Part shown: positions 51,502-60,491 of the stretch, piece after piece | How the letters are laid out: each line of letters opens with the position of its first letter | Position numbering within the stretch: position 1 is the stretch's first letter | Origin: Comamonadaceae bacterium UBA2334 | GTDB lineage: Bacteria; Pseudomonadota; Gammaproteobacteria; Burkholderiales; Burkholderiaceae_C | DNA length: 64,000 nucleotides | Direction of reading: 5' to 3' | Assembly: GCA_002344885.1 (NCBI GenBank) | Contig: DDUQ01000005.1 | Span: 1,150 to 65,149, forward strand | Program-made: the position numbers and the translations under genes | Notes under the pieces: generated by a model | Told to the model about the DNA's origin: nothing | The model's database searches: none | What the model saw: the letters and a program-made list of their open reading frames with translations, nothing else

Positions 51502-53487
51502 ATGAGTTTGAACGTCGCAGCACGCGCCCTGACCACCAACCAATCGGTATTGCAGGTCATTGGCCACAACATATCCAATGCAAACACCGTTGGGTATTCG
51601 CGGCAGTCAGTGTCGTTGGATTCTGTTACAGGTCAAAAGCTGGGTAACGGGTACTTTGGCAAGGGTGTAGAGTTGACTGCGGTCAAGCGGTCCTACGACG
51701 CTTTTTTGACCAAGCAGGCGAACAGCACACAGGCCGTTGCGTCTGCTGACGAAGTGCGTTTTCAAAAAATGCAGCAGGTAGAGGCCTTGTTCCCGTTAGG
51801 TGTGGGCAGTTTGGGGTCGTTGCTGAACACGGCGTTGAATGCTTGGGTCGATGTGCAGGCTTCTCCCACAGACTCAACCGCCAGACAGGTGGTTATCGAT
51901 AAGGCTGATGAGTTTGCAGCCCGCGTAAGGGATACCTTCACGCGTCTGAACGAAATCGGGCAAACCGCTCGTCTGCAGGCTGCTGAGGTGACTCGAACCA
52001 TCAACCAGTATGCGACGCAGATTGCTGGATTGAATGGCAAAGTGGTTGATGCTTCGGCGACCGGTGTGCCGCCAAACGATCTGTTGGACCAACGTGACCA
52101 GTTGCTGGCGGACTTGAATAAGCTGATCAAAGTCAGCACTATTCAGGACACAAACGGGTCGATCACTGTGTTTGCGGCCAGCAGTCAGCCCCTGGTATTG
52201 GGAAAAAATGCTGCTTCGCTTGAGGTGGAGCCGGATCCTTCGGATCCAAATAATCGCCAGATCGTTAATTTTCTTCAGAATGGCGCAGGATCACGGTTGG
52301 ATCCAGATTTCCTGGGTGGTGGCGAACTGGCAGGCTTGCAGCAGTTCATCAACAACGACCTGAACCAGGCCATGGGCGAACTGGGGCGCATGGCGTTGGC
52401 CACTGCAGTGGAAATCAACCTGCAGCACCAAAGTGGCCTGAAGTCCGATGGCACGCTCGGAGGGCGTTTTTTTGGATTTTCCGTGCCTGTCACGCCCGCA
52501 TCGTCTTCGTTTGCGCTTCAATTCCAGTCAACAGGCTTGGCAGCAGATGACTATGTGGTCAACTACACCGCAGCCAATGCGGCGACCGTGCAGCGCCTCT
52601 CGGATGGCAAGTTTTTCAACGATGCAACCGACGACTGGGAAACTGCTGCCACCAACATCAACCTGGCCACTTACAGCGCCAACACGCCTTTGGTGTTTGA
52701 CGGCGTGCGGTTGGAGCCTACGGCTGCGGGCACCGCAGGCAGCCAGTACCGGTTTGCGCCCGCACGGGAAGCAGCCCGCAGTTTGTCCGTCAACCTTGCA
52801 ACGCCCAGGGATGTGGCCGCTGCCAGTGCAGTGGGTGTCACTCCAGCCACGGCCAACACGGGAACCGGTGTCATAGAGAGTTACGGCATATCCCTGAAAA
52901 ATGAATCGGGTGGATTGCCCGCTCCACTTCCCACGTTCAATCTGACCTATAACGCAGCGACAGCATCGTTTGCAATCGGTGCCGTCACCAACCTTGCAGC
53001 AGGCGTATTGACGCCTGCTGCAAACGTGGCCTATGTGCCCGGTCAGCCGATGACCATCACTTACACGCACGGCACGCCCGCCCGAGAGTTCAACTACGAA
53101 ATCAAGCTCAGAGGTCAGCCTGCCACAGGCGATGTGTTCAACGTCGTCATTCCTACCACCATGTCTGCGCGCTTCAGTGGTGGCAACGCCGGAGCCATGC
53201 TGGCGTTGCGTGACAGGACTGTACTGGACGGCTCCGTGGCGTTGTCCGATGCATACGTTGCAGCGTTTTCGGGTGTGGCATCGGCATTGAATGAGTCCAA
53301 GGTCAACTCTCAATTTTCGGCAGCCCAGGCATCGCAGGCTGAAACTCAGCGTGCCAACGTGGCGGGTGTGAATCTGGACGAGGAGGCCGCGATGTTGATC
53401 CAGTACCAGCAGGCCTATCAGGCGTCCGCCAAATACATGGGAACGGTTCAGGGGTTGTTCGATACGTTGATGTCTGCTTTCCGATAA
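51502..53487 (+). CDS. flgK: flagellar hook-associated protein 1 FlgK
   Basis: FlgK is the first hook-filament junction protein. The 661-residue protein has the N-terminal ALTTNQSVLQVIGHNISNANTVGYSRQSV (residues about 11-39), a variable Ala/Thr-rich middle, and the C-terminal VNLDEEAAMLIQYQQAYQASAKYMGTVQGLFDTLM. A GGGGATCA site precedes ATG 51502, and flgL follows by 28 bases. Confidence 0.95.
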   Translation: MSLNVAARALTTNQSVLQVIGHNISNANTVGYSRQSVSLDSVTGQKLGNGYFGKGVELTAVKRSYDAFLTKQANSTQAVASADEVRFQKMQQVEALFPLGVGSLGSLLNTALNAWVDVQASPTDSTARQVVIDKADEFAARVRDTFTRLNEIGQTARLQAAEVTRTINQYATQIAGLNGKVVDASATGVPPNDLLDQRDQLLADLNKLIKVSTIQDTNGSITVFAASSQPLVLGKNAASLEVEPDPSDPNNRQIVNFLQNGAGSRLDPDFLGGGELAGLQQFINNDLNQAMGELGRMALATAVEINLQHQSGLKSDGTLGGRFFGFSVPVTPASSSFALQFQSTGLAADDYVVNYTAANAATVQRLSDGKFFNDATDDWETAATNINLATYSANTPLVFDGVRLEPTAAGTAGSQYRFAPAREAARSLSVNLATPRDVAAASAVGVTPATANTGTGVIESYGISLKNESGGLPAPLPTFNLTYNAATASFAIGAVTNLAAGVLTPAANVAYVPGQPMTITYTHGTPAREFNYEIKLRGQPATGDVFNVVIPTTMSARFSGGNAGAMLALRDRTVLDGSVALSDAYVAAFSGVASALNESKVNSQFSAAQASQAETQRANVAGVNLDEEAAMLIQYQQAYQASAKYMGTVQGLFDTLMSAFR

Positions 53488-53515
53488 ACCGATTTTTTGA
53501 CACAGGGGACACATC

Positions 53516-54463
53516 ATGAGCGTTTTCCGCGTGGCAACTGCCAACACATATGACCGGGCTCGCTTCAACATCCAGCAGCGACAAAGCGAATTGGGTGTGT
53601 CACAGGAACAACTGAGCTCGGGCAAGCGGGTGCTGAAGGCCAGTGACGATGCCGTCGCGGCCACGCTGTCAGAGCGCACGGTCAACCGTCAGTCGCGCAC
53701 CGAGGCGGATTTGCGAGCGCTGGAAGCATCGCGGCGTTCATTGGCCCAGGCAGAGAGCACCTTGGGTGATATTTCCGAGTTGTATGGGCGGTTTCAGGAG
53801 TTGCTGACCCAAGGCGGCGATGCCGTGCTGAGCGCATCCGATCGCGCCTCGCTGGCCAACGAAATGGAGGGTTTGCGCGAGCGGGTGCTCAGTTTTGCCA
53901 ACTTGAAAGACTCTGCAGGCAAGTCCCTGTTTGCCGGCTTGGGTGCGAACAACGTGGCAGGCCAGGCCTTCATTGAAAACACCTTCGCAGCGGTGGCCAC
54001 GTCGTACGGCCCCGACGGCAGGGCTGTCAACTGGAGCGGCACCGATGGCCAGTTTGCAGCTACAGAAACCTTGTTGCCTCAGGTCATTGACGGCCTGCCC
54101 GTGTTTGGATCCGATACATCGAACATCTGGGAGACCTTTGACCGGGCCATTGGCGCGCTGAAGAACAACACAGGTACCGCGCTGACCACCGAACTCGATC
54201 TGGCTCGTGGTCAACTGGCTGTGCATCAGGATGCGCTGCTCACGGCACGCGGAAAGCTGGGTGACTGGTTGAACCGGGCTGACAACCTGGAAAACGTCTT
54301 TGCAGACCGAAAACTGGCCTATGAAAAGGAAAACTCTGAGTTGATCGATGTGGACATGGTGCAGGCCATTTCCAAATTCCAGCTCAACCAGACCGCCTAC
54401 CAGGCCGCCCTGCAGTCTTATGCGCAGGTTCAGAAAATGTCGATGTTCGATTACCTCCGCTGA
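53516..54463 (+). CDS. flgL: flagellar hook-associated protein 3 FlgL
   Basis: FlgL is the second junction protein, related to flagellin. The 315-residue protein has the N-terminal SVFRVATANTYDRARFNIQQRQSELGVSQEQLSSGKRV and a C-terminal flagellin-like coiled coil ELIDVDMVQAISKFQLNQTAYQAALQSYAQVQKMSMFDYL. It is on the compact side for the family. It ends the flgB-flgL run; an HDOD gene starts 34 bases later. Confidence 0.94.
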   Translation: MSVFRVATANTYDRARFNIQQRQSELGVSQEQLSSGKRVLKASDDAVAATLSERTVNRQSRTEADLRALEASRRSLAQAESTLGDISELYGRFQELLTQGGDAVLSASDRASLANEMEGLRERVLSFANLKDSAGKSLFAGLGANNVAGQAFIENTFAAVATSYGPDGRAVNWSGTDGQFAATETLLPQVIDGLPVFGSDTSNIWETFDRAIGALKNNTGTALTTELDLARGQLAVHQDALLTARGKLGDWLNRADNLENVFADRKLAYEKENSELIDVDMVQAISKFQLNQTAYQAALQSYAQVQKMSMFDYLR

Positions 54464-54497
54464 GTGGCAGCGCGTGGTTTTGAGGTAATGTTGGCGC

Positions 54498-55766
54498 ATG
54501 TTGAACGCGCCGCTGGATGAAGTTGCCTTTGCTTACGAGCCGGTCTGGGACCGCACGCGGCGCATATGTGCGTCCCGACTGACCATCCATGCGCTGAACC
54601 CCCGCACGACTGACATCGTGCCCCTGCTGTCAGCACTGATCGACGGTTTTGCCCCTGATGCCCCCCCATTGTTGTTGTCGACTGACGAGCCTCACCTCCT
54701 GTTGTCTCTGCTGAAGCAGGCACCCGTGCGCAACACGTGGCTCGAAGTGCCCGAGTCTTTGTGGGCCAGGCCAGAGGCGCTGGAATGGGTGCTGAATGCC
54801 AGACGGTTCGGGCACCAACTGTTGTGGCGGGGGGAGTTGGCTCGGTTTACGCCTTACGCGCAAAGGTTCAAGGGGCTCAGAGGTGTCCTGGAGGTGTCTG
54901 TAGACGACGCTGTGCTGGCCTTGCAGGCCGCCAGTCAGGGAGGCGAATTTTCCATACCGGGTCACGTCGAGCGTCTGGAAAGTCCGATTCTGGCCGGGCA
55001 CCTGTATGTGGGGGTGTCCAGCCGCAAGTTGGCTGAACACTGCCTCGACAAACAAAAAGCCTGGGGTGTGGTGGGGTGGCCTGATGACGAGCTGTTGTCG
55101 GCAGAGCGGTTCAAGGCCATTGGGCTGGATCAGCGCGTGATGGTTCAGATCATGCAGGCAGCCGATGCTGGGGCTCCCATACACCAACTGGTGGCGCTGC
55201 TTGTCCAGGACCCGGTGATGGTCTACCGCCTGTTACGTTTGGTCAACTCGGCAGCATTCGGGTTGTCGCACGAGGTGGCCACCATTCGGCATGCGGTGAT
55301 GATGCTGGGTTACGACAAACTCAAGTCCTGGTTGCAGTCAGCTTATCCGGCGGCAAGCGCAGACAAATCGTTGCATCCGATACGCCATGCTTTGCACATG
55401 CGGGCCCGGCTGATGCGTGGCTTGCTAGATCCCAATTCGGACGAAGAACTGAAAGGTGAGGTCCAACTGACAGGCACGTTCGCCCACCTCGACCAGCTGA
55501 TGAAAGAGCCGTTGGCCGAGTTGCTCCACCAGTTGCCCATTCCCGGTCGGATTTTCTCCACCCTGGTGCGTCATGACGGCCCTTACGTTGCCTACCTGGA
55601 CGTGGCCAATGTCGCGTCCACCCCGCATCGGGTCGATCAGTTGCCGGCCGTTTGCGAACGGAGCGGCTTCGGTCTGGACGAAGTCAACCGAGCCATCATT
55701 CAGGTGCTGGCAACGGCGCGTTACCCGGCAGACAAAAGCTTCACGGCTGCCCGTGGGTTGGCGTAA
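54498..55766 (+). CDS. HDOD domain signalling protein with degenerate EAL-like half
   Basis: The 422-residue protein resembles YuxH-type proteins. The N-terminal half (about residues 8-200) is arranged like an EAL domain, beginning AFAYEPVWDRTRRICASRL, but the EAL metal ligands are not evident, so phosphodiesterase activity is doubtful. The C-terminal half is HDOD, with LVALLVQDPVMVYRLLRLVNSAAFGLSHEV ... IRHAVMMLGYDKLKSW. Such proteins are often linked to motility or c-di-GMP control, and its place after flgL supports this. No partner is identified. Confidence 0.82.
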   Translation: MLNAPLDEVAFAYEPVWDRTRRICASRLTIHALNPRTTDIVPLLSALIDGFAPDAPPLLLSTDEPHLLLSLLKQAPVRNTWLEVPESLWARPEALEWVLNARRFGHQLLWRGELARFTPYAQRFKGLRGVLEVSVDDAVLALQAASQGGEFSIPGHVERLESPILAGHLYVGVSSRKLAEHCLDKQKAWGVVGWPDDELLSAERFKAIGLDQRVMVQIMQAADAGAPIHQLVALLVQDPVMVYRLLRLVNSAAFGLSHEVATIRHAVMMLGYDKLKSWLQSAYPAASADKSLHPIRHALHMRARLMRGLLDPNSDEELKGEVQLTGTFAHLDQLMKEPLAELLHQLPIPGRIFSTLVRHDGPYVAYLDVANVASTPHRVDQLPAVCERSGFGLDEVNRAIIQVLATARYPADKSFTAARGLA

Positions 55767-55794
55767 TGCCACTCCTTTTTTTGAGCGGTTTGAC

Positions 55795-56529
55795 ATGCAC
55801 ACCACTGCATTGGTCCTGTTTTCCGGTGGTCAGGACTCCACCACGTGTCTGGCGCATGCGCTGTCCCGGTTCGAACGGGTTGAAACGGTGGGTTTCGATT
55901 ACGGCCAACGCCACCACGTCGAAATGACCGCCCGTCTGACGGTGCTGGACAGGCTGGGCCAGGCGTTCCCTGCCTGGGGCGCGAAGCTCGGCCACGATCA
56001 TGTGCTGGACCTGGCTGTGCTCGGGCAGGTAAGCGAAACATCCCTCACGCGAGACATGGCGTTCCAGATGGAAAGCACCGGGCTGCCCAACACCTTTGTG
56101 CCGGGCCGCAACCTGCTGTTCCTCACCCTGGCTGCTGCCTTGGCCTACAGGCGCGGGCTGCAAGTTATCGTCACGGGTGTTTGCGAAACCGATTTCTCCG
56201 GTTACCCCGATTGCCGTGACGACACGATGAAAGCGATGCAGTTGGCACTGTCATTGGGCATGGACAAGCGCTACCTGATCGACACCCCGCTGATGTGGAT
56301 CGACAAAGCAGCGACCTGGCAATTGGCCCACGATTTGGGGCAGCGTGCGCAGCCGGGTGGGGGCACGGTGTTGACAGACATCATTGTCGAGCACACGCAC
56401 ACGTGTTACCAGGGTGACCGTACCCATCGGCATGCGTGGGGTTACGGTTGTGGTGCGTGCCCGGCGTGCGAGTTGCGCGCAAACGGTTACCTCCGCTGGC
56501 AGGCGAGTTGCCTTCAACCGGTTGCTTGA
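55795..56529 (+). CDS. queC: 7-cyano-7-deazaguanine synthase QueC
   Basis: QueC makes preQ0 from 7-carboxy-7-deazaguanine, with ATP and ammonia, in queuosine biosynthesis. The 244-residue protein has the PP-loop LFSGGQDSTTCL (residues about 8-19), the GFDYGQRHHVE motif, FVPGRNLLFL, and the zinc-binding Cys set CYQGDRTHRHAWGYGCGACPACELR near the C-terminus. ATG 55795 starts at the conserved N-terminus. queD and queE are not nearby. Confidence 0.95.
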   Translation: MHTTALVLFSGGQDSTTCLAHALSRFERVETVGFDYGQRHHVEMTARLTVLDRLGQAFPAWGAKLGHDHVLDLAVLGQVSETSLTRDMAFQMESTGLPNTFVPGRNLLFLTLAAALAYRRGLQVIVTGVCETDFSGYPDCRDDTMKAMQLALSLGMDKRYLIDTPLMWIDKAATWQLAHDLGQRAQPGGGTVLTDIIVEHTHTCYQGDRTHRHAWGYGCGACPACELRANGYLRWQASCLQPVA

Positions 56530-56665
56530 GCCGACAGGTTGGTGTTTATCCAGGGTGGTGTTCATTCGGAATGCAAAACTGGCAGGCAATTTTGCGTCAA
56601 TCCGATGCATCGACCGTTTGCAGGAGGCCTACACTGGACGAGGGTAGACCATTCAAGGGTGCACG

Positions 56666-58195
56666 ATGAAAACCAATTGGAAAACGGCGGTTCTGTGTGG
56701 GGTGCTGACAGGGGTGTTGTCAGCATGCGGCGGTGGCAAAGACTCTGACAAAACGACCACCACGCCGCCAGTGGTGGTGCCGCCTGTTGTCACGTTGCAA
56801 AGCGTGGCCGTTTCGCCTGCCAATATCACACTCGCCGTCGGGAACAAACAAACGTTCTCCGTCACCGGTGCGTATTCGGACGGCAGCAGCAAACTGGTGA
56901 CAACCGGTTTGGTCTGGTCGGCCAGCGGCACGGTGGTGTCGGTTGATCCGGCGACGGGCGAAGCAACGGCGCGTTTTGTGGGTACCGACAGGGTTACCGT
57001 GTCAGTGGGTGGTGTGACAGGCAACGCACAGTTGACGGTGGTAGCAGCAGGTGTCGGTGCGGGTGTGGTCACGCCATACGAAAACGTGGGTGGCGGTTTT
57101 GCACACACCTTGGGTGTGAAGACCGATGGCAGCCTGCGCGGTTGGGGCTGGAACCAACGTGGTCAGGTCGGGGACGGAACCTTGATCGACCGGACGTCCC
57201 CGGCCGTTGTCGGGGCCAGCAAACTCTGGACCCGGGTGGCGGGTGGTGAGTACCACTCGGTAGGCCTGATGTCGGACGGTACCTTGTGGTCATGGGGATT
57301 GAACCAGAACGGTCAGTTGGGGCAGGGCAATCTGACCGATCTGGCTGTGCACACCATCATCGGCAAGGACAAGTACAAAGACTTTGCAGTGGGCAAATCG
57401 CATGTGCTGGCGGTGAAAGACGATGGCACCCTGTGGGCGTGGGGGCGCAACTTCAGCGGCCAGTTGGGTGTGGGCAGCAATGTGGACCAATCCAGCCCCA
57501 CACAGGTAGGTGCCTTGAAAAACTGGGTGGCCGTGGCGGCAGGTGCAGATCATTCATTGGGTCTGACAGCAGATGGCAAGTTGTGGGCCTGGGGCAGCAA
57601 CGCAAGCGGGCAATTGGGTCTGGATGAAACGACCACCACGACGGACAACACCACTACACCTCCCACTGTCACCACGACCACCACGCCAGTAGCGGCGTCG
57701 ACTGCGCCACGCGAAGTGCCCAAAGCCCCTGCGGCGACCGATCCACAGATCAGCTGGATCCGTGTGGCGGCAGGTGCAACACATTCCTTGGCGATACGTT
57801 CGGATGGCGCGTTGTATGCGTGGGGTGCGAACGGCAAAGGCCAGTTGGGACTGGGAACGGTGTTGGATGTCAGGTTGCCAACACGGGTGGGCACTGACGC
57901 CACATGGGACAAACTGGCGGCGGGTGCTGAACATTCGTTGGCTGTCAAATCGGACGGCTCGCTGTGGATTTGGGGTGGCAACAGCGATGGCCAATTGGGT
58001 GATGGCAGCCTGACGGGGCGTCTGCTGCCAGTTCAAGTTGGTACAGCACGAACATGGACCAAGGTGGCTGCGGGCAGTTACACCAGTTTTGCCATCCGCA
58101 ACGATGGTGTGTTGTTCGGCTGGGGCCGCAACACCGAGGGACAGCAGGGCAACGGTCAGACGTCGGCAGTGTTGCTGCCAGCAGCCATTCCCTGA
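56666..58195 (+). CDS. RCC1-repeat lipoprotein with Big2-type Ig domain
   Basis: The 509-residue protein has a lipoprotein signal with lipobox LSAC (Cys at residue about 21) and a Big2-like Ig domain (about residues 46-130, VAVSPANITLAVGNKQTFSVTGAYSDGS). The rest is six or seven RCC1 beta-propeller blades, seen as repeats such as SVGLMSDGTLWSWGLNQNGQLG and SLAIRSDGALYAWGANGKGQLG. A Thr-rich linker (residues about 325-346) interrupts the blades. It should be a surface- or periplasm-exposed binding protein. The function is unknown. Its 3' end overlaps the convergent 5'-nucleotidase gene. Confidence 0.85.
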   Translation: MKTNWKTAVLCGVLTGVLSACGGGKDSDKTTTTPPVVVPPVVTLQSVAVSPANITLAVGNKQTFSVTGAYSDGSSKLVTTGLVWSASGTVVSVDPATGEATARFVGTDRVTVSVGGVTGNAQLTVVAAGVGAGVVTPYENVGGGFAHTLGVKTDGSLRGWGWNQRGQVGDGTLIDRTSPAVVGASKLWTRVAGGEYHSVGLMSDGTLWSWGLNQNGQLGQGNLTDLAVHTIIGKDKYKDFAVGKSHVLAVKDDGTLWAWGRNFSGQLGVGSNVDQSSPTQVGALKNWVAVAAGADHSLGLTADGKLWAWGSNASGQLGLDETTTTTDNTTTPPTVTTTTTPVAASTAPREVPKAPAATDPQISWIRVAAGATHSLAIRSDGALYAWGANGKGQLGLGTVLDVRLPTRVGTDATWDKLAAGAEHSLAVKSDGSLWIWGGNSDGQLGDGSLTGRLLPVQVGTARTWTKVAAGSYTSFAIRNDGVLFGWGRNTEGQQGNGQTSAVLLPAAIP

Positions 58196-59085
58196 TTCGT
58201 CACACCCGCCGCCACGTGCCCGGCGGGGACGTGGCGCGCAGCAGATTCGGTGTGGCCGGTCTGGTCGTCAAAAAAGAAATCGGGCTCGAATTCGCGCAGG
58301 AACTCGCCCTTGTCCAGGCCGCCCAGGAACATGGCCTCGTCCACCTGGATCTGCCAGTTCATCAGGGTTCCGATGGCGCGTTCGTGTGCAGGGGCACTGC
58401 GGGCGGTCACCAGTGCGGTGCGCAAACGCATGTCAGTCGACGCAGACTGTTGCAAAGCCTGCAATGCCACAAGCAGCGGTTTGAACGGTCCGTCGGGCAA
58501 CGGGGTGGCAGCGTGCGCTTCTTCGTGGCGGTGGAAGGCATCCAACCCCTGTGCCTGGAACACCCGTTCGGCTTCGTCACTGAACAGCACCGCATCACCG
58601 TCGAACGCGATGCGCACTTCGTGCGGGTGCGCGTCGCTGGCGTGGGCCGCATGCGGGTACACCTGGGCAGCCGGCACGCCTGCCGCCAGCGCTGCTCGCA
58701 CGTCGCTCAGGTGCGTGCTCAGGAACAGGTTGGCGCGCAACGGGCGCAGGTAGCGCCAGGGCGTCTCGCCACCGGTGAAGGTGCCACGGGTGATGTCCAG
58801 GCCATAGTGTTTGGCCGAGCGGAACACGCGCAGACCGCTGACCGGGTCGTTGCGCGACAGGATGACCACCTCCACCCGTTGCCGATCGGGGGTGTTGAAC
58901 GACAGCAGCTTGCTCACCAGCGAAAACGTCACACCCGGCCGCGCGGGTGTTTGCAGGCGGTCGAGTTGCAGGCGCATGTAAGTCTGTGCTTCGCCGGTTT
59001 CGAACACCCGGTTTTCGTCTTCGAAGTCGAACAGTGCGCGGCTGGAGATGGCGACCACCAGCTTTCCGTCGAGTGTCTGGGGCAT
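58156..59085 (-). CDS. 5'-nucleotidase (PF06189-type)
   Basis: The 309-residue protein resembles the bacterial/cytosolic 5'-nucleotidase I family, which removes phosphate from nucleoside monophosphates. Family features are LVVAISSRALFDFEDENRVFE at the N-terminus, VEVVILSRNDPVSGLRVF, HEVRIAFDGDAVLFSDEAE and the acidic C-terminal stretch EFEPDFFFDDQ. No signal peptide is seen. Its last 40 bases overlap the end of the RCC1 gene. It lies 80 bases downstream of gspF. Confidence 0.8.
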   Translation of the reverse strand: MPQTLDGKLVVAISSRALFDFEDENRVFETGEAQTYMRLQLDRLQTPARPGVTFSLVSKLLSFNTPDRQRVEVVILSRNDPVSGLRVFRSAKHYGLDITRGTFTGGETPWRYLRPLRANLFLSTHLSDVRAALAAGVPAAQVYPHAAHASDAHPHEVRIAFDGDAVLFSDEAERVFQAQGLDAFHRHEEAHAATPLPDGPFKPLLVALQALQQSASTDMRLRTALVTARSAPAHERAIGTLMNWQIQVDEAMFLGGLDKGEFLREFEPDFFFDDQTGHTESAARHVPAGHVAAGVTNQGMAAGSNTADV

Positions 59086-59109
59086 GGGGCGGGGTTCCGT
59101 TGCAGGTCA

Positions 59110-59133
59110 GGGGCACAAGGGGCACAAGGGGCA
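59110..59133. repeat. short tandem repeat
   Basis: The nine-base unit GGGGCACAA occurs twice and is followed by GGGGCA. It lies in the 80-base gap between the 5'-nucleotidase and gspF. Confidence 0.75.
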
Positions 59134-59165
59134 TGTGTGCCGGGCGGCGGTTGGCGCTGGCACGT

Positions 59166-60398
59166 TCACCTGACCAGTTGGTTCATCTGGATGATGGGCA
59201 GCAGCACGGCCAGCACGATCAGCATCACCACCGCGCCCATGGCCACAATCAGCAGCGGCTCCAGGATGGTGGCCAGTTGCATGGCGCGCCGCTGCACCTC
59301 GTTGCCCAACTGGGTGGCGGCCCGCTGGAGCATGATGGGGAGTTGTCCGGTCTGCTCGCCCAGGCGCGCAAACATGGCCAGCAAACCCGGGAAGCGTTTC
59401 TTGCTGGCCAGGGCCGATGCCAGTGGCGAACCCTCGCGCACCAGCACCAGTGCCTCCAGCGCGTCGGCCCGCATGGCGCGGTTGTGCAGGGTCTCGGCAG
59501 CGGTTTGCAGCGCCTTGAGGATGGGCACGCCCGCCGCGGCCAGCATGGCCAGCGTGGCCGCGAAGCGGGCGGCGTTATACCCGCGGCTCAGCCGCCCGAC
59601 CAGGGGCAAGGTCAGCCATGCCGCGTCCATCGACAGCCTGAGCGTGTCGTGCTTGCGTGCCACCACCGTGCCCACGCCGCCTGCGACGCACAGCAGAGCC
59701 ACCAGCCAGCCCCAGTTGCGCACGCCGTCGCTGATGGCCAGCATGGCCACGGTCAACACGGGCAGCGCGCGTTTGGAACTCGCGAACACCGCCGCCACTT
59801 GCGGCACCACATAGGTGACGAGAAACAGCACGATGACCACCGCCACCAGGCTCACGATGGCCGGGTAGAGCGACGCACCCACCAGCTTGCCCTTGAGCGT
59901 TTCACGGGCTTCCAGGTCATCGGCCAGGCTGTCGAGTACCGCGCCCAGTGCGCCGCTTTGCTCGCCAGCGGCGATCACGGCGGTGTACACGTCGGAGAAC
60001 TCCTTCGGGTGCTGTTGCAAGGCCCGTGCAAAGCTGGACCCGGCATTGACCTCGGCACGCAGGTTGGCGAGCAGGTGACGCTGGCGTTCGTCTTCGGCCT
60101 CGTCTGCCAGCGCGGCCAGTGCGCGCTCCAGTGGCAGGCCCGAACCGACCAGCCCGGCCAACTGGCGCGTCCAAACCGCCAGTGCGGCGGCGCCGTACAC
60201 ACGGCTCGCCCACAGTGTGCGGTTGAGCCCGGTTCCGGAGCTGGTCGCGCCGCTGCTGGCGGCTGCCGGCTCCACCACCAGGGGCACCCAGCCACGTCCC
60301 CGCAGCTGGGTGCGGGCTGCACGCGCGGTGTCGGCTTCCAGCAGGCCTTTTTCGGTCTGACCGTCAGCGTTGAGGGCTTCGAATGCGTAGGCTGGCAA
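59166..60398 (-). CDS. gspF: type II secretion inner membrane protein GspF
   Basis: GspF is the polytopic platform protein of type II secretion. The 410-residue protein has two GspF/PilC repeats (RQLAGLVGSGLPLERALAAL at residues about 78-97 and the second near ATLAMLAAAGVPILKALQ), three transmembrane helices and the N-terminal AFEALNADGQTEKGLLEAD motif. The natural start is not an ATG: TTG 60398 gives MPAYAFEAL. It lies 93 bases after gspE. Confidence 0.93.
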   Translation of the reverse strand: MPAYAFEALNADGQTEKGLLEADTARAARTQLRGRGWVPLVVEPAAASSGATSSGTGLNRTLWASRVYGAAALAVWTRQLAGLVGSGLPLERALAALADEAEDERQRHLLANLRAEVNAGSSFARALQQHPKEFSDVYTAVIAAGEQSGALGAVLDSLADDLEARETLKGKLVGASLYPAIVSLVAVVIVLFLVTYVVPQVAAVFASSKRALPVLTVAMLAISDGVRNWGWLVALLCVAGGVGTVVARKHDTLRLSMDAAWLTLPLVGRLSRGYNAARFAATLAMLAAAGVPILKALQTAAETLHNRAMRADALEALVLVREGSPLASALASKKRFPGLLAMFARLGEQTGQLPIMLQRAATQLGNEVQRRAMQLATILEPLLIVAMGAVVMLIVLAVLLPIIQMNQLVR

Positions 60399-60491
60399 AA
60401 TGAATCAGTAGCAAAGAACGATTGATGAGAAAGCGCTGGGTGCAAAAAAAAGCTTGAAAAATCAGGTGGTGCCGGATTGCATGCCTTGGTG

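Noticed and set aside
58054..59814. 586-codon plus-strand frame crossing the RCC1 gene end, 5'-nucleotidase and gspF
   Set aside because: It runs opposite to two well-supported genes and its translation has no family features.
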